Assembly: GCA_023055425.1 (NCBI GenBank)
Contig: JALGPY010000006.1
Location: forward strand, 90,307,935 to 90,371,934
DNA: 64,000 nt
DNA from: Linanthus parryae
Taxonomy: Eukaryota > Streptophyta > Magnoliopsida > Ericales > Polemoniaceae
Direction: 5' to 3'
Shown one piece after another: positions 12,426 through 24,134 of this stretch. The notes under the pieces are model-generated. The model searched no databases and had not been told where the DNA came from. It saw only the letters and a program-made list of their open reading frames with translations. The position numbers and the translations under genes are program-made. The first letter of the stretch is position 1, and the number at the start of each line of letters is the position of its first letter.

Positions 12426-13929
12426 TGAAAGTGTGTAATGTAGGTGTAAACAGGTATATAAATACTCTAGAGGGGGGGGGGGTTGAATAGACTATGCTAA
12501 ATTTTGCCAAAACACAAGTTTTTGAAGCTTAAGTAGATCAAACTGCTGATATCTCAAATCTTTGAAAATGATTTGTGAAGCTTGAAGATATAACATCAGA
12601 TTATAGAGGCTCCAAAGCTTTGGGACTTGGAAAGCTCCAAAGCTTTGAAACATCCAATATAATTTGAAAGTAAATGCAGCAAAAGTAAATAGCAGATGCA
12701 TAGAGATTTTACAGACTTCAGTCAAAATTGGACCTAGTCTCTGCCTGAGGGATCTAATCCTTCCAGGATTCAAACACAACTTCTTATTAATCACCCATAT
12801 TTAGCCCTAGATCTCAAGCCTAAGTGAGCTACCTTACACTTATATAGCTTGTGGTTCCCAACCTATCTAGTTAGAGGCTACAACCTGTTGAAACAATAAG
12901 AACCTCTTGTTGTTCACTTGTACAACCAAACTACTAAGTTTAGTGAGGTTTGAGAAATGAAGAATATATGATACAATTAAGTAAAAGAAGAAGAACTCAG
13001 AATAGAGAAGCTGTTTAAGCCTGGAAGAGTTCTTCAGAGTTTGAATGATCTTCAGTCTGCTGGAGAGTTGAATCCATGAATGATTTGAAGAACTGTATGA
13101 ACTTGATTTCTTCCAGTATATTTTTTTCCTTCAAAATCACGATCTCTGTCTCTTTTAACTCTCTACAATTCAAATTTAAATTGCTGCTTTCAGTCTGCAA
13201 CTAACTTGAGGTATTTCAGGAACAGATTCCTGAAATATCTCCTTTATGATAAGCTCCAATCAACAGCTATATTTGAATGAATTGCTGATCTGTTTATGGA
13301 CGTTGGAGTGCCCAACAAACCTGCATATACTCAGCAAACAAGATCAAACAAATAACAATAAAATCTAGGAAACATATCTGCTTAAAAATAGCAGCTATCA
13401 GTTCATGAGAAAACAATGCTAGAGTTGTCTGCTGACAGTTTTGAGTTAACAAATATATTCAATCTCATGAATATATCAAGTAACTAATATAGAACACACA
13501 ATAATAGACAATAATCAGGTTATATCAAGTTCTAAGTATCACAGAATCCACCTGCATACAGGAAAATAATTGAATGAAACTTAGCAGTAAAGAGTAACCA
13601 GAATATCTCAAACCTTTGAAGCTTTGCCTGCAAACTTCACCAGAGTGAATGTTGGATTTTCAATCCAACTTAGTTCTGCAGTAATCAACTTAGAACATAG
13701 ATTGCTAAATGCATTCATATAATTAATCCAAATCATAACCAAATCATAACCAAAACCTGCACCAAAAAGTTAGATAAATCAGCATATAGGAACTGGTACA
13801 GTAACTCAAAGTTTGAAGCTTTGGTACTTGGCAATTTCTTTTGCTTGTGTTTCTGGGTTTCATCATCAAGGAGCTAAGCTCTCTTCCTGTATATTCAAAA
13901 TACAATGTCCCTGAGCTTCAGACTTATCA
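12426..13929 (-). repeat. Sire-1 3' LTR (left)
   Basis: Matches 22643-24129 along its length with many scattered differences. It contains a G homopolymer at about 12473-12482 and two perfect CAAAGCTTTG palindromes (12613-12622, 12638-12647). Confidence 0.9.
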
Positions 13930-13949
13930 ATCTCCCCCTTGATGAAAGA
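13930..13949 (-). promoter_or_regulatory. Polypurine tract of Sire-1
   Basis: On the minus strand, TTTCATCAAGGGGGAGAT abuts the LTR start TGATAAGTC. This is the usual copia/Sirevirus plus-strand priming tract. Confidence 0.85.
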
Positions 13950-14329
13950 CAAAACACATTATTTGAGCACTAATATCCTGCAATTTACAATCAGAAGTAA
14001 AAATCACAGAATAACTGAATAACACAAAATCAAGTATAACAAATACCACAGAATTATCTAACACACAAAATAGCATTGATAGCATCCTACCAGATCCATA
14101 AATTATTACAAACCATAAAACCAGTACTAAACATCTAGATACTAAACATCCTCAAACATACTAAAACAAAAATAAAAAAACCACATAAAACATAATCTTC
14201 TCCCCCTTTTTGACTTTCATCAAAAGAGCAGAAGAATTGTAGGATATGTTCAGAGTGCTTTTGAGAAAATAAAAAACATAAACTAAACTTCAGGACTGAA
14301 AAGAGTAGAAGGAATAGAGAGAATGGGTT

Positions 14330-16165
14330 CAAGGCTTTGAAGATCCTGAGGACTTTGCTTTTCCCTTGCCTTTGCCCTGAGTCTCCTCTTGCTCTTCTTC
14401 TGAGACTTCTGCATCTTCAGCCTGTTTTTCAGTCTGCCTTCCTGGTTCTTCAGCTTCCATAGATTTATCTCCCATATTCTCCACAACCTCATCAACCAAC
14501 TTGTCTAGATCTGCAGCTTCTGCCTCATCTTGCAGCAATTTCCTCAGCATCTGCCTCATCTTCAGATTTTTCAAGGAGATACTTTGATGTCTGAACAACA
14601 GGAATACCTTTCTTCTTCTTCTTCTTTTCCTGAGAGCTTCTCCCAGAACCTCCTCTAATCAATGCTGGTATCTCTGCTTTCTGAAGAAGGCACTTTCTCC
14701 AGATTCAAACCTTTGATGATCAGGTCAAGCTTGTTGAGCACCAAACCTTTGAACTTAGTAAGGTCATTGGACAATTCAAACAGACTTTGTCTCAAATCCT
14801 CCACACCATCTTCTAGAATCTCAACCCTATATATAATTGTGAAAAATCCAGATTACCAGGCACCTTAGGGGTTGAAGCTGCTCTAGGTTTGATGAATTCC
14901 TTCTCCTTCAGCTCCTTACCATTTAACTCTGAATAGAACTTCCACTTTCCTTTAGAAGTATATACAATCCCAATCCTTTGAAGAGATGCTTCATCAACTG
15001 CCCCAAAACCTGTAGTAATCTTCTCTTCATCCTCCATAGCATTTCCAAAATGCTTGAAAAACAATGGTAAGACATTGGCATAGGGTAGGGAGTGGTTCCT
15101 AGTCCGAGTTCCACAATAGATCATATGCTCCATCACCACAGTAGGAAGGTCTACCTCAAACCCTTGACAGATCAAATACATTAAGATCAGCACCTTGTCT
15201 GTTACCAACTCTTTGGAATATTATCTGGGGACAGCACATCTCATAATGATTGAGAACAGGATTTTGTCTTCACAATTAAATACCGAATGCGTTATCTGCT
15301 TGGGTTTAGAAGTGGTTCCCTCCAAGAAAAACATGGATTTGGCTGTTTCTAGAATTTATTTCCTATCAGGATAATCACCAACCTTATACTTCCTAGGTAC
15401 CCCCAAAACTTTGGAGAACACCTTGTGATCCAACCTAATATCTACACCAGCCACTCTTGAAGTAAGGATATATCTATCAATATCATCAAGTTCTTGAACC
15501 AAATTTAGATAGAACAGTCTGGTTAACCTAGGGTAAGCTTCAGAAGGAGGGTTCAACAGACTTCCGACATATGAGTTTCTCAAACTCTTAATGTAGTCTA
15601 AATCCAAAATATATAATAACGCAGTACTGATCAGACTAAAAAAAGACACCTTGGATGATGCATACCCATCCATCCGTACAGTTTTAACCTCAGAATTAAC
15701 AAACCAATATTCATGCAAGAGGCTCTTACCAAAATTTGTGGCTTTCTTGGTTTTCAGTGCATTGTGCTTAACCCTCTTCTTCTCAGGGGTTGTTTCACCC
15801 TTCTTTTCTGGAGTTGCTTCTGCTTTCTTGTCACTAAACTTATTCTCTTTTGAAGATGGTACACTCTTATTTTCCTTCTCAGCAGTCACCTCTTTATTTT
15901 TCTTACTTGAATCTTCTTCCTTATTCTTGTTCCCCTTTTCTTTCACCACTTCCTCTGTAGCAGACTCTAAATCTGACCCAACCCTTGCTTCTTCCTAAAC
16001 TTCCTTCCCCTTCTTGGTCTTCTTTGTAGGAGGAGAAGTCTCATGAACACTAGCTGTGTCTTCTGAGTCTGATCCATGGATGGTGATCTTCCTGTTAGCC
16101 TTTATCTTCACCCTCTTGTTGGAGGTCAGACCTAGCTGCTTGATCCTTTCTGATTTTCGCTCCAT
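14330..16165 (-). pseudogene. Sire-1 ORF3 (Sirevirus extra/envelope-like ORF), interrupted
   Basis: The start is the ATG at 16165 (MERKSERIKQ). The N-terminal third is rich in K, E and S. The middle (about 15720-15356) has MDGYASSKVSFFSL, EAYPRLTRLFYLNL and DIRLDHKVFSKVLGVP, resembling the plant transposon-protein domain seen in Sirevirus and Athila extra ORFs. The part at 15208-14813 carries YCGTRTRNHSLPYANVLP. The tail, in another frame (14598-14329), is acidic with KGKGKAK. In-frame stops occur at 15995 and 15356, another near 15220, and there is a frameshift before 14600. The frame is otherwise continuous from 16165 to 14813, so it is one decayed gene. Function is unknown; the envelope-like label is a lineage convention, not evidence of an envelope protein. 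Confidence 0.75.
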
Positions 16166-16606
16166 TTGGGTTAGGGTTTGAGAGAGTTTGAGATAATGGG
16201 AATAGAGAGAGATAGAGAAGAAGAGATAGAAGTAGAGAATGAGATAAAATAAGTCCTGAATCTGGCTTAAGTAGGTAGAAGAGTTTGACTGAAAATAGAA
16301 GATTTGCATGCAAAAAGATTTCAGAAATTTTCAAAGATATTTGTAGATATTTTGATCAAATCTCTGAACATTTGAAAAGATTATGTAATTATCTAAAAAG
16401 ATATTACAAAATTTTTCACAATCCAATTTTTAAAGATAATGCAAATCCACTCATCAAGGCAGTGAAACAGTAGTTCAAAGCTTTGAGAAGTTCCAGACTA
16501 ACACAGAAACTTCAAAGCTTTGAGCCATACTTTCAAGGCTTAAGAAAGTATAATCTCAAGGCTTTGAACTCACACAGATAATACACATAGTAACTAATTA
16601 CTCCCC
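16166..16606 (-). other. Sire-1 spacer between RNase H and ORF3
   Basis: AT-rich noncoding DNA. It holds two CAAAGCTTTG palindromes (16476-16485, 16513-16522), a CAAGGCTTTG (16557-16566) and, at about 16598-16612, a second polypurine-like tract (minus-strand GGTTTAGGGGGAG). Confidence 0.7.
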
Positions 16607-18466
16607 CTAAACCAATGCATCCTTGTTTAACATACCCAATTCAAGCCTTAGGGATGCAAACCTTTCATCTGACAGTGGTTTAGTGAAAATATCAGCTATT
16701 TGCTTAAAATTAGAAATAAAAGATAGAACAATATCACCTTTTTCAGTGTGATCTCTAAGAAAGTGATGTCTCACATCTTTGTGCTTTATCCTTGAGTGCT
16801 GAACTGGATACTTAGAAATAGAAATGGCACTTGTATTGTCACAGTTGATAGGCACATTTCTGAAGTCATAGCCAAGATCTCTTAGCTGCTGAGCAATCCA
16901 TAAAACCTCTGAACAACAAGCTCCAGCTGCAATGTATTCAGCTTCTGGAGTTGATAGAACTACTGAATTTTGCTTCTTTGAATGCCAAATTATTAATGAA
17001 GATCCAAGAAATTGGCAGCATTAAGAAGTACTCATTCTTTCTACTTTGTATCCTGCAAAGTCTGCATCTGGATATCCACTTAAAATAAAGTTATATCTTC
17101 TTGGATACCAAATCTACAAGTCTTTGGTTCCATTCAAATATCTAAAAATCCTTTTTCACAGTAATTAAATGACTTTCCTTAGGATCAGCTTGAAATCTTG
17201 CATACATGCACACACTGAACATAATATCTGGTCTACTAGTAGTTAGATACAAAAGAGAACCAATCATACCTCTGTACTCTTTCTGATTTACACTCTTACA
17301 AGTTGTGTCATTGTCTAAAGAAAGTGATCAACTCATAGGGGTCTTTACAACCTTGGACTGTGACATATTATACTTGTTTAACTAGTCCAGGGTGTACTTT
17401 CCTTGATGAACAAAAATTCTTTTCTTCATTTTATGTACATGAAGTCCAAGAAAGAAATCCCCTCAAGCTCATTTCAAATTCCCTCCACATTAGACTTGAA
17501 AACTCTTTTGAAAGAGCATCATTAGTAGCACCAAATAGAATATCACCTACATATATTTGAACAACTAACATATCTTTTTAATATTTTTTTGATAAAAAAG
17601 AGTTTTATCAACAAGACACCTGTTAAAACCATTTCCAACAAAAAATTTGAGAGTCTGTCATACGAAGCCCTTGGAGCTTGCTTAAGTTCATATAAGGCTT
17701 TGTCCAGTTTTTAAACATAATCAGGAAAGATGTCATTTTCAGAACCTGGTGGTTGAGCAACATATACTTCTTGTAAATAACCATTCAGAAAAGCACATTT
17801 GACATCCATTTGAAAAAGTTTTATGTGATTATGTGATGCAAATGCAAGAAGTGTTCTGATAGCTTCTAACCTTGCAACAGCGAAAAATGTTTCCTCATAA
17901 TCAATACCTTCCTCTTGATTGTATCTCTGTGCAAGAAGTCTTGCTTTGTTTCTCACGACCTTACCATTTTCACGAAGCTTATTTCTAAACACCCATATTG
18001 TTCCGATCAGTGATTGACCCTTTGGTCTAGGAATCAAATTCCAGACCTTATTCCTTTCAAACTCATTCAGCTCATTCTGCATTGCAATGATTCAGTCTGC
18101 ATCTTCTAGTGCTTCTTTTTCAATTTTTGGCTCAATGAGTGATACAAAAGAACTGAATGCACACAGGTTTCTCAGTTGACCTCTTGTCTGAGTTCCAGTA
18201 GTTGGATCTGAAATAATATTCTCTGCAGGATGATCTGAGAGATATTTGAACTTCTTTCTGGGTGTCCAAGTGTATGGACCGTCAAGGCTTTGAGTTCTTG
18301 ATACAGTAGAAGGAGCATCATATTTCCTGTCAGTCTGAATCTCAAGGCTTTGAGATTTTGGCTCAGCAGGGGGTTCAAGGACTTGAGATTCTTCTGAAAG
18401 TTTTTGCTGCTTAGTTTTGGTCTTGCTGGTTTTCTCAAGGTATTCATCAGCCTCATATATATTCAA
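16607..18466 (-). pseudogene. Sire-1 reverse transcriptase and RNase H (copia type), broken
   Basis: The minus strand begins with a post-integrase linker (18466-18092; TWTPRKKFKYLSDHP). It is followed by the copia RT N-terminal region (18082-17711; NELNEFERNKVWNLIPRP, DYEETFFAVARLEAIRTLL, QMDVKCAFLNGYL). The rest of RT is recognisable only in shifting frames (for example SLLYLTTSRPDIMFSVC near 17220). The copia RNase H end is at 16855-16607 (NCDNTSAISISKYPVQHSRIKHKDVRHHFLRD and FTKPLSDERFASLRLELGM). Several frameshifts and stops prevent expression. It once copied the element RNA and degraded the RNA strand of the hybrid. Confidence 0.85.
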
Positions 18467-19608
18467 ACTAATATAAAGTTCTTTGGCTTGAATGAGCTTC
18501 TGGTTTGTTTACCTTGAGTACATGCCTTGCAAAACTCATCATCCTTGAATTTGAGGATTGGTAATCCCCTTACCAGATCTTTTGAGATGAGCTTATTCAA
18601 AGAATGCATGTTTATATGACCAAGCTTTCTGTTCCATAGCTTTGAGTCATCCTTCAAAGCTTTGAGACACTTCATACTATCACCTGCAACTTTGTCAGTA
18701 CATAGTGCATAAACATTATGTGATCTAGGAGCAGTGAGTATGCAATTTCCTGGATTTTCATTTTGCACCACACATTTCTCCTTGTCAAAAACTACCATAT
18801 TACCTTTGTCAAAAAGATGGGAAATACTCAATAAATTATACTTAAGACCATCAACTAAATAAACATCATAAATTGAATATGCAGGATTGTTACCAACACT
18901 TCCAATACCAATTATGTTGCACTTTTCTTTGTCACCAAGTGTGATTTTACCCTATGATTGCTCTTTGAGCTCAGAGAATAAAGATTTCTTCCCACTTATA
19001 TGCCTGGAACATCCACTATCCAATATCCATTTCTGATCTTTCAAAGCTTTGGTAACATCCTGCAAAATTCAATCCATGCCTCAACAGGCTATTAGACCAA
19101 GTGTAGAATTTGGATTCATACTCAGAGTCAACCATATTAGGTGGTCTAACTCCTTTTGGGGCCCAAATCTGTTTCACTTGTCCCTTAAGATGATAAGGAT
19201 AGGTGTTCCTCATTATGTGAGGTTCTGTTCTTTTAAAGGGGCAAGTTACTTTTACATGTCTAATTTTACAGTAGTAATGACACTTTGGAGAATGTCTACT
19301 TCCTTCTTTCACAAAAGTGGTTTGGCTTTTTCATAGAAAATTTGGATTATATCCAATTCCACTTTTGTATACCATATGCATACTTACTCCAAGCATAAGA
19401 CTTAGCTTCTGTTCTGAGCCAGCAAAGTTGAAAGAATTTTCTTGGATTCTTGAAGCTTACTAGTCAATGAAGTATTTTGTTGTTCTAAATCATCAGAATT
19501 ATTTTTTTAGATCAATAAACTTGTCAGTTAAAATAGTGTTTTGATCAACTACTTCTTTGACTTGTGATTTCAAAGCTTTGAATCTACTGTCCAAGGCTTT
19601 AAAGTCAC
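18467..19608 (-). pseudogene. Sire-1 gag tail, protease and pre-integrase domain; integrase core missing
   Basis: From 19608 downwards on the minus strand: the gag continuation interrupted by the mini-Tat (ALDSRFKALKSQVKEVV), then a second zinc-knuckle-like motif (CHYYCKIRHVKVTCPFK, about 19270). Next come the copia protease (LDSGCSRHISGKKSLF near 19000) and the pre-integrase/zinc region (DSKLWNRKLGHINMHSLNKL and CKACTQGKQTRSSF, about 18640-18500). Within a few codons the sequence jumps to the linker that normally follows integrase, so the roughly 0.9 kb of DDE integrase core is gone. Stops are also present near 18955 and upstream. Confidence 0.8.
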
Positions 19609-20235
19609 TGTGCACAAGAGATTCCGGCGGGGAGACCTCCGTGTACACCGTATGTAGTGGATCAGGGATCGCACAGGAAGAGTGGGGTTGTGTGTAGGGA
19701 GAGAGTAAGGCAGTAGCAATGTCTGAGAGAGAGACAGAGGTTTGGCAGAGCTTCCGCGTATGGCAAGTGTGTCTTCCTTTTTATGGAAAGGTTGACGATC
19801 TATATATACTGGAGAACATGACCGTTGTAGTGTGGTTAATGCGCCCATTGATGGCGGCTTAATTAGCTTAACCATAACGGCACGTTCGTCCGAGTATATA
19901 GGGACCGTTACAGCACGTGGTGCGCGAATACCGGAACCGTTACGAGGTTGACCGGGTTTGACCGGATTGACCGGGTTTGTGGAGCTCGTGCCATAAATCT
20001 CTCAAAACAGTTACTAAAGGTCGCGTGCGGGCTTGGCTCGCACGCGACAGGGCTTACTCTAGCCTCCAAACCACACAGTCCCTACAAGTCCCGTGCAGTG
20101 GTATGCGAGGGCTCTGTCTCGCAGCCCCCACATGGATCAGCTCGGCTGGTGATCCAGTGTGTGTGGAGCACAATATGGTGTGCTGGATGGTTGCCACGTG
20201 GCCAAGATCTGTCAGCTCAGAAAGCAGTATCTACA
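19609..20235 (-). repeat. Mini-Tat LTR (3', left)
   Basis: 627 bp, the same length as the Tat-A LTRs, beginning TGTGCACA and ending TATCTACA on the plus strand. It shares the U3 words of Tat-A (three GGTCAA/TTGACC cores, CACGTG). Confidence 0.93.
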
Positions 20236-20622
20236 TTAGCCCCCTTTCTGCGCGTGAAGACTCATAACCGTATAGACTTCCATGCGCGGAAACCAACATA
20301 CGCGTCGCCGCCACGCACCAATTCAAATACGGGTAAGTTCAGCCCCTGTGCGTGTCATTATGACCTAAAACCCCTAGAGTCGTGTCTTATGGCCTTTAGG
20401 GTTTTAGGCGTGACGTCAGCTTGTCCTGTGATTGCGCGATTCGACGGTGACGGTTGCGATTCGACTACCGAAAGGACGCAACCCTTCATTGTTTTGGATA
20501 AATACCTTGTATCTCCCATTATTGCAAAGCATCGCTTCTTTGTCTTAAAGTGAATGGTACCCGGAGATCTTCGAGAGCAGATCCAGATAATCAATCACCA
20601 GTTCACGTCGGGTTCACCAAAA
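20236..20622 (-). other. Mini-Tat internal region (primer site, 3' internal remnant, polypurine tract)
   Basis: The tRNA primer-binding site is at 20602-20619 (complement). The remainder matches Tat-A 53435-53798. No gag, pol or antisense gene is present. Confidence 0.9.
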
Positions 20623-21249
20623 TGTGCACAAGAGATTCCGGCGGGGAGACCTCCGTGTACACCGTATGTAGTGGATCAGGGATCGCACAGGAAGAGTGGG
20701 GTTGTGTGTAGGGAGAGAGTAAGGCAGTAGCAATGTCTGAGAGAGAGACAGAGGTTTGGCAGAGCTTCCGCGTATGGCAAGTGTGTCTTCCTTTGTATGG
20801 AAAGGTTGACGATCTATATATACTGGAGAACATGACCGTTGTAGTGTGGTTAATGCGCCCATGGATGGCGGCTTAATTAGCTTAACCATAACGGCACGTT
20901 CGTCCGAGTATATAGGGACCGTTACAGCATGTGGTGCGCGAATACCGGAACCGTTACGAGGTTGACCGGGTTTGACCGGATTGACCGGGTTTGTGGAGCT
21001 CGTGCCATAAATCTCTCAAAACAGTTACTAAAGGTCGCGTGCGGGCTTGGCTCGCACGCGACAGGGCTTACTCTAGCCTCCAAACCACAAAGTCCCTACA
21101 AGTCCCGTGCAGTGGTATGCGAGGGCTCTGTCTCGCAGCCCCCACATGGATCAGCTCGGCTGGTGATCCAGTGTGTGTGGAGCACAATATGGTGTGCTGG
21201 ATGGTTGCCACGTGGCCAAGATCTGTCAGCTCAGAAAGCAGTATCTACA
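20623..21249 (-). repeat. Mini-Tat LTR (5', right)
   Basis: 627 bp, four mismatches from the left LTR. Followed by TSD GTCAC and then the Sire-1 gag sequence. Confidence 0.93.
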
Positions 21250-22590
21250 GTCACTGTCAATTTTTAACTTAGTAGCTTCAAGACATTTGTTCTGAAAAAT
21301 CAAATCTAAATTTTCTTTTGCCTGCTCATGAACCTTCATTTTCAAAGTATCAATCTCATTCTTGTAACTCTCCTCATTTAAAAACGTGCTTTTGAGAATT
21401 TCAGGCAATACATCAGAAGGACTAGATAAGAGATTTTTTACCATATCTTCAATAGGGTTCTCAGTAGAATGGTCCTCTTGATGTCCAGCCATTAAAAGGA
21501 TATTAGCTTGCTCCTCATTAGAATCTAAGTCTGAAGAGTCTGAATCACTCCATGAGGCTACCATTGCCGTATTCCTTATGTTGTCATTTTCCTTTTTTGA
21601 AAATTGTCTGTTCTTATTCTTTTGAGGGCAATCTCTCACCAGGTGATCTGCATCTCCACATTCATAGCAATTCATAACTTTAGGTTTATATGACTGTGAA
21701 GAAGACTTACCTTTCTGATCCTTACTGGTGGAGGATCTGAACTTCTCTTTGTTGTAATCCCTGTTCTCAGAGTTTCTCTTTTTCTTCATAATTCTGGCCA
21801 GGGCTTTGGAAATCAAGGCTAAGGCTTCATCATCATCATCATCATTCTCTGGTTCAAGGCTTTGGAATTTTTCATTGTCTTTTTCCTTGAGTGCCAGATT
21901 CTTGATGTTGTCACTCAGTTCACCATCAACCTCCTTCATATAAATCTCATGAGTGAGTATCTTTCCTTGCAGATCATCAAGTTCCACAATTCTTAAATCC
22001 TGAGCTTCTTCAATTGCAGTTGTTTTAGGCTCCCATTTGGCTTTAGGCAAGCTTCTGAGAATCTTCCTCACTTTTTCTTCATTTGAGAATACTTTTCCCA
22101 AAGACTCCAAGTTGTTCACAATATCTGTAAACGTTTTTAACATATCTTTGATGGATTCATCAGAATTTATTTTAAACAATTCATAGTGCCTCAAAAAGAT
22201 ATTGATCTTTTTCTTCTTGACTTGGCTAGTTCCTTCATATGTAGCAATCAACTTATCCCAGATCTCCTTTGCATTTTTTCAATTGGATATCCAGTTGAAC
22301 TCATCTGCACTAAGAGCACAATATAATAAGTTCAAAGCTTTTTAATGTTTTGATACCTTTTCCAGTTCGGTAACTGAGAGATCTTCATCAGGTTTGACAA
22401 TTCTAACACCATTGACAGTAGTACAGAACATGTTTGGTCCGTTCAAAATAATATACCATAGTTTCATGTCCTGATCTATGATGAAAATTTTCATCAATGC
22501 CTTACAATGTACAAAATTATCACCACAGAACAGTGGAGGTCTATTGGATGCCCTTCCATGTGAGAATCCTCCTTCACCTACAAAACTCAT
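21250..22590 (-). pseudogene. Sire-1 gag (copia UBN2-type) with CCHC zinc knuckle, interrupted
   Basis: I take the ATG at 22590 (MSFVGEGGF), 38 bp inside the primer-binding site. The N-terminus carries RPPLFCGDNF followed by LWYIILNGP, typical of copia gag. The same frame continues through stops near 22342 and 22255 into KNAKEIWDKLIATYEGTSQV and LESLGKVFSNEEKVRKILRSLP. An acidic D/E stretch is followed by the zinc knuckle CYECGDADHLVRDC at about 21670. The reading frame is then cut at 21250 by the mini-Tat and continues at 19608. It would bind and package element RNA; it is now disrupted. Confidence 0.88.
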
Positions 22591-22628
22591 TGTCACAAAA
22601 TTTTTAGATCTTTAAACTGTGACCCAAA

Positions 22629-22640
22629 GCTCTGATACCA
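22629..22640 (-). promoter_or_regulatory. Primer-binding site, initiator tRNA-Met type (Sire-1)
   Basis: The minus strand reads TGGTATCAGAGCT two bases after the LTR end. This is complementary to the 3' end of initiator tRNA-Met, the usual Ty1/copia primer in plants. Confidence 0.92.
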
Positions 22641-22642
22641 TT

Positions 22643-24129
22643 TGAAAGTGTGTAATGTAGGTGTAAACCGGTATATAAATACTCTAGAAGGGGGGGGGGG
22701 GTTGAATAGAGTATGCTAACTTTTGCCAAAACACAAGTTTTTGAAACTTAAGTCGATCAAACTGCCGATATCTCAAAGATTTGAAAAGGATTTGTGAAGC
22801 TTGAAGATATAACAACAGAATATAGAGGCTCCAAAAATTTGAGACTTGGAAAGCTCCAATTCTTTGAAACTTCCAATATAAACTGAAAGTAAATGCAGCA
22901 AAAGTAAATAGCATATACACATAGATTTTAAAGAGTTCAGTCACAATTGGACCTAGTCTCTGCCTGATGGATCTAATCCCTCCAGGATTCAAACACAACT
23001 TCTTATTAATCACCCATAATTAGCCCTAGATCTCAAGCCTAAGTGAGCTACCTTACACTTATACAGCTTGTGGTTCCCAACCTATCTAGTTACAGGCTAC
23101 AACCTATTGAAACAATAAGAACCTCTTGTTTTTCACTTGAACAACCTTACTACTAAGTTTAGCGAGGTTTTGGAAATGAAGAATAGATGATACAATTAAG
23201 TAGAAGAAGAAGAACTCAGAACATATAAGATGTTTAAGCCTGGAAGAGTTCTTCTGAGTTTGAATGATCTTCAATCTGCCGGAGAGTTGAATCCCTGAAT
23301 GATTTGAAGAACTGTATGAACTTGATCTTCCCATTATATTTTTTTTCTTCAAAATCACGATCTCTATCTCTTTAAACTCTTTGAAATTCAAATTTAAATT
23401 GCTGCTTTCAGTCTGCAACTAACTTGAGAGATTTCAGGAACATAATTCCTGAAATATCTCCTTTCTGATAAGCTCCAATAGACAACTATATTTGAATGAA
23501 TTGCTGATCTGTTTATGGACGTTGGAGTGTCCAACAAACCTGCATATACTCAGCAAAAAAGATCAAACAAATAACAATACAATCTAGCAAACAGATCTGC
23601 TTACCTATCAGTTCATGAGAAAACTATGCTAGAGTTGTCTGCTGACAGTTCTGAGTTAGCAAATATATTAAATCTCATGAATATATCAAGTACCTAATAT
23701 AGAACACACAATAATAGACAATAATCAGCTTATATCAAGTTCTAAGTATCACATAATCCACCTGCATACAAGAAAATAATTGAATGAACTTAGCAGTAAA
23801 GAGTAACCAGAATATCTCAAAGCTTTGAAGCTTTGCCTGCTAACCTCACCAGAGTTAATAATGGAACTTCAATCCAATTTAGTCCTGAAATAATCAACTT
23901 AGAACATTGATTGCTAAATGCATTCATATAATTAATCCAAATCATAACCAAAACCTGCACAAAAATAGTTAGATAAATCAGCATATAGGAACTGCTACAA
24001 TAACTAAAAGCTTTGAAGCTTTGGTACTGAGCAATTTCTTTTCATTGTGTTTCTGGCTTTCATCGTCAAGAAGCTAAGCTCTCCACCTGTATATTCAAAA
24101 TACAATGTCCATGAACTTCAGACTTATCA
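22643..24129 (-). repeat. Sire-1 5' LTR (right)
   Basis: 1,487 bp, bounded by the primer-binding site on the left and the TSD CTATC (24130-24134) on the right. A G homopolymer lies at about 22690-22701. A CAAAGCTTTG palindrome is at 23818-23827. Confidence 0.9.
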
Positions 24130-24134
24130 CTATC

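Larger units (their letters stand above)
19609..21249 (-). mobile_element. Mini-Tat: 1,641-bp non-autonomous Tat derivative, minus strand
   Basis: LTRs of 627 bp at 19609-20235 and 20623-21249 differ at four positions by eye. A perfect 5-bp TSD, GTCAC, lies at 19604-19608 and 21250-21254. The internal region is only 387 bp. On the minus strand it holds the primer-binding site (20619-20602) directly joined to sequence matching the last ~360 bp of Tat-A's internal region (53435-53798), then the AGAAAGGGGGCTAA polypurine tract. No protein is encoded. The junction lies at a TGAA word present at both breakpoints in Tat-A (40001 and 53431), so a single deletion of about 13.4 kb explains it. Intact ends and TSD show that it transposed as a small element, presumably using proteins of full-length relatives. 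Confidence 0.93.
12426..24129 (-). mobile_element. Sire-1: Sirevirus-type Ty1/copia element, minus strand, inside the Athila-2 LTR
   Basis: LTRs at 12426-13929 (1,504 bp) and 22643-24129 (1,487 bp) begin TGAAAGTG and end TTATCA on the plus strand. Flanks are ATATC (12421-12425) and CTATC (24130-24134), a 5-bp TSD with one change; the uninterrupted Athila-2 LTR reads CTATC at the matching place. Order on the minus strand: LTR, initiator-Met-type primer site, gag, protease, pre-integrase domain, RT, RNase H, extra ORF3, polypurine tract, LTR. An ORF3 downstream of pol is characteristic of Sireviruses. Stops, frameshifts and loss of the integrase core make it non-functional. Confidence 0.92.

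Noticed and set aside
20602..20619. A tRNA 3'-end-like sequence (GTCGGGTTCACCA).
   Set aside because: It is the complement of the mini-Tat primer-binding site, not a tRNA gene; no cloverleaf surrounds it.
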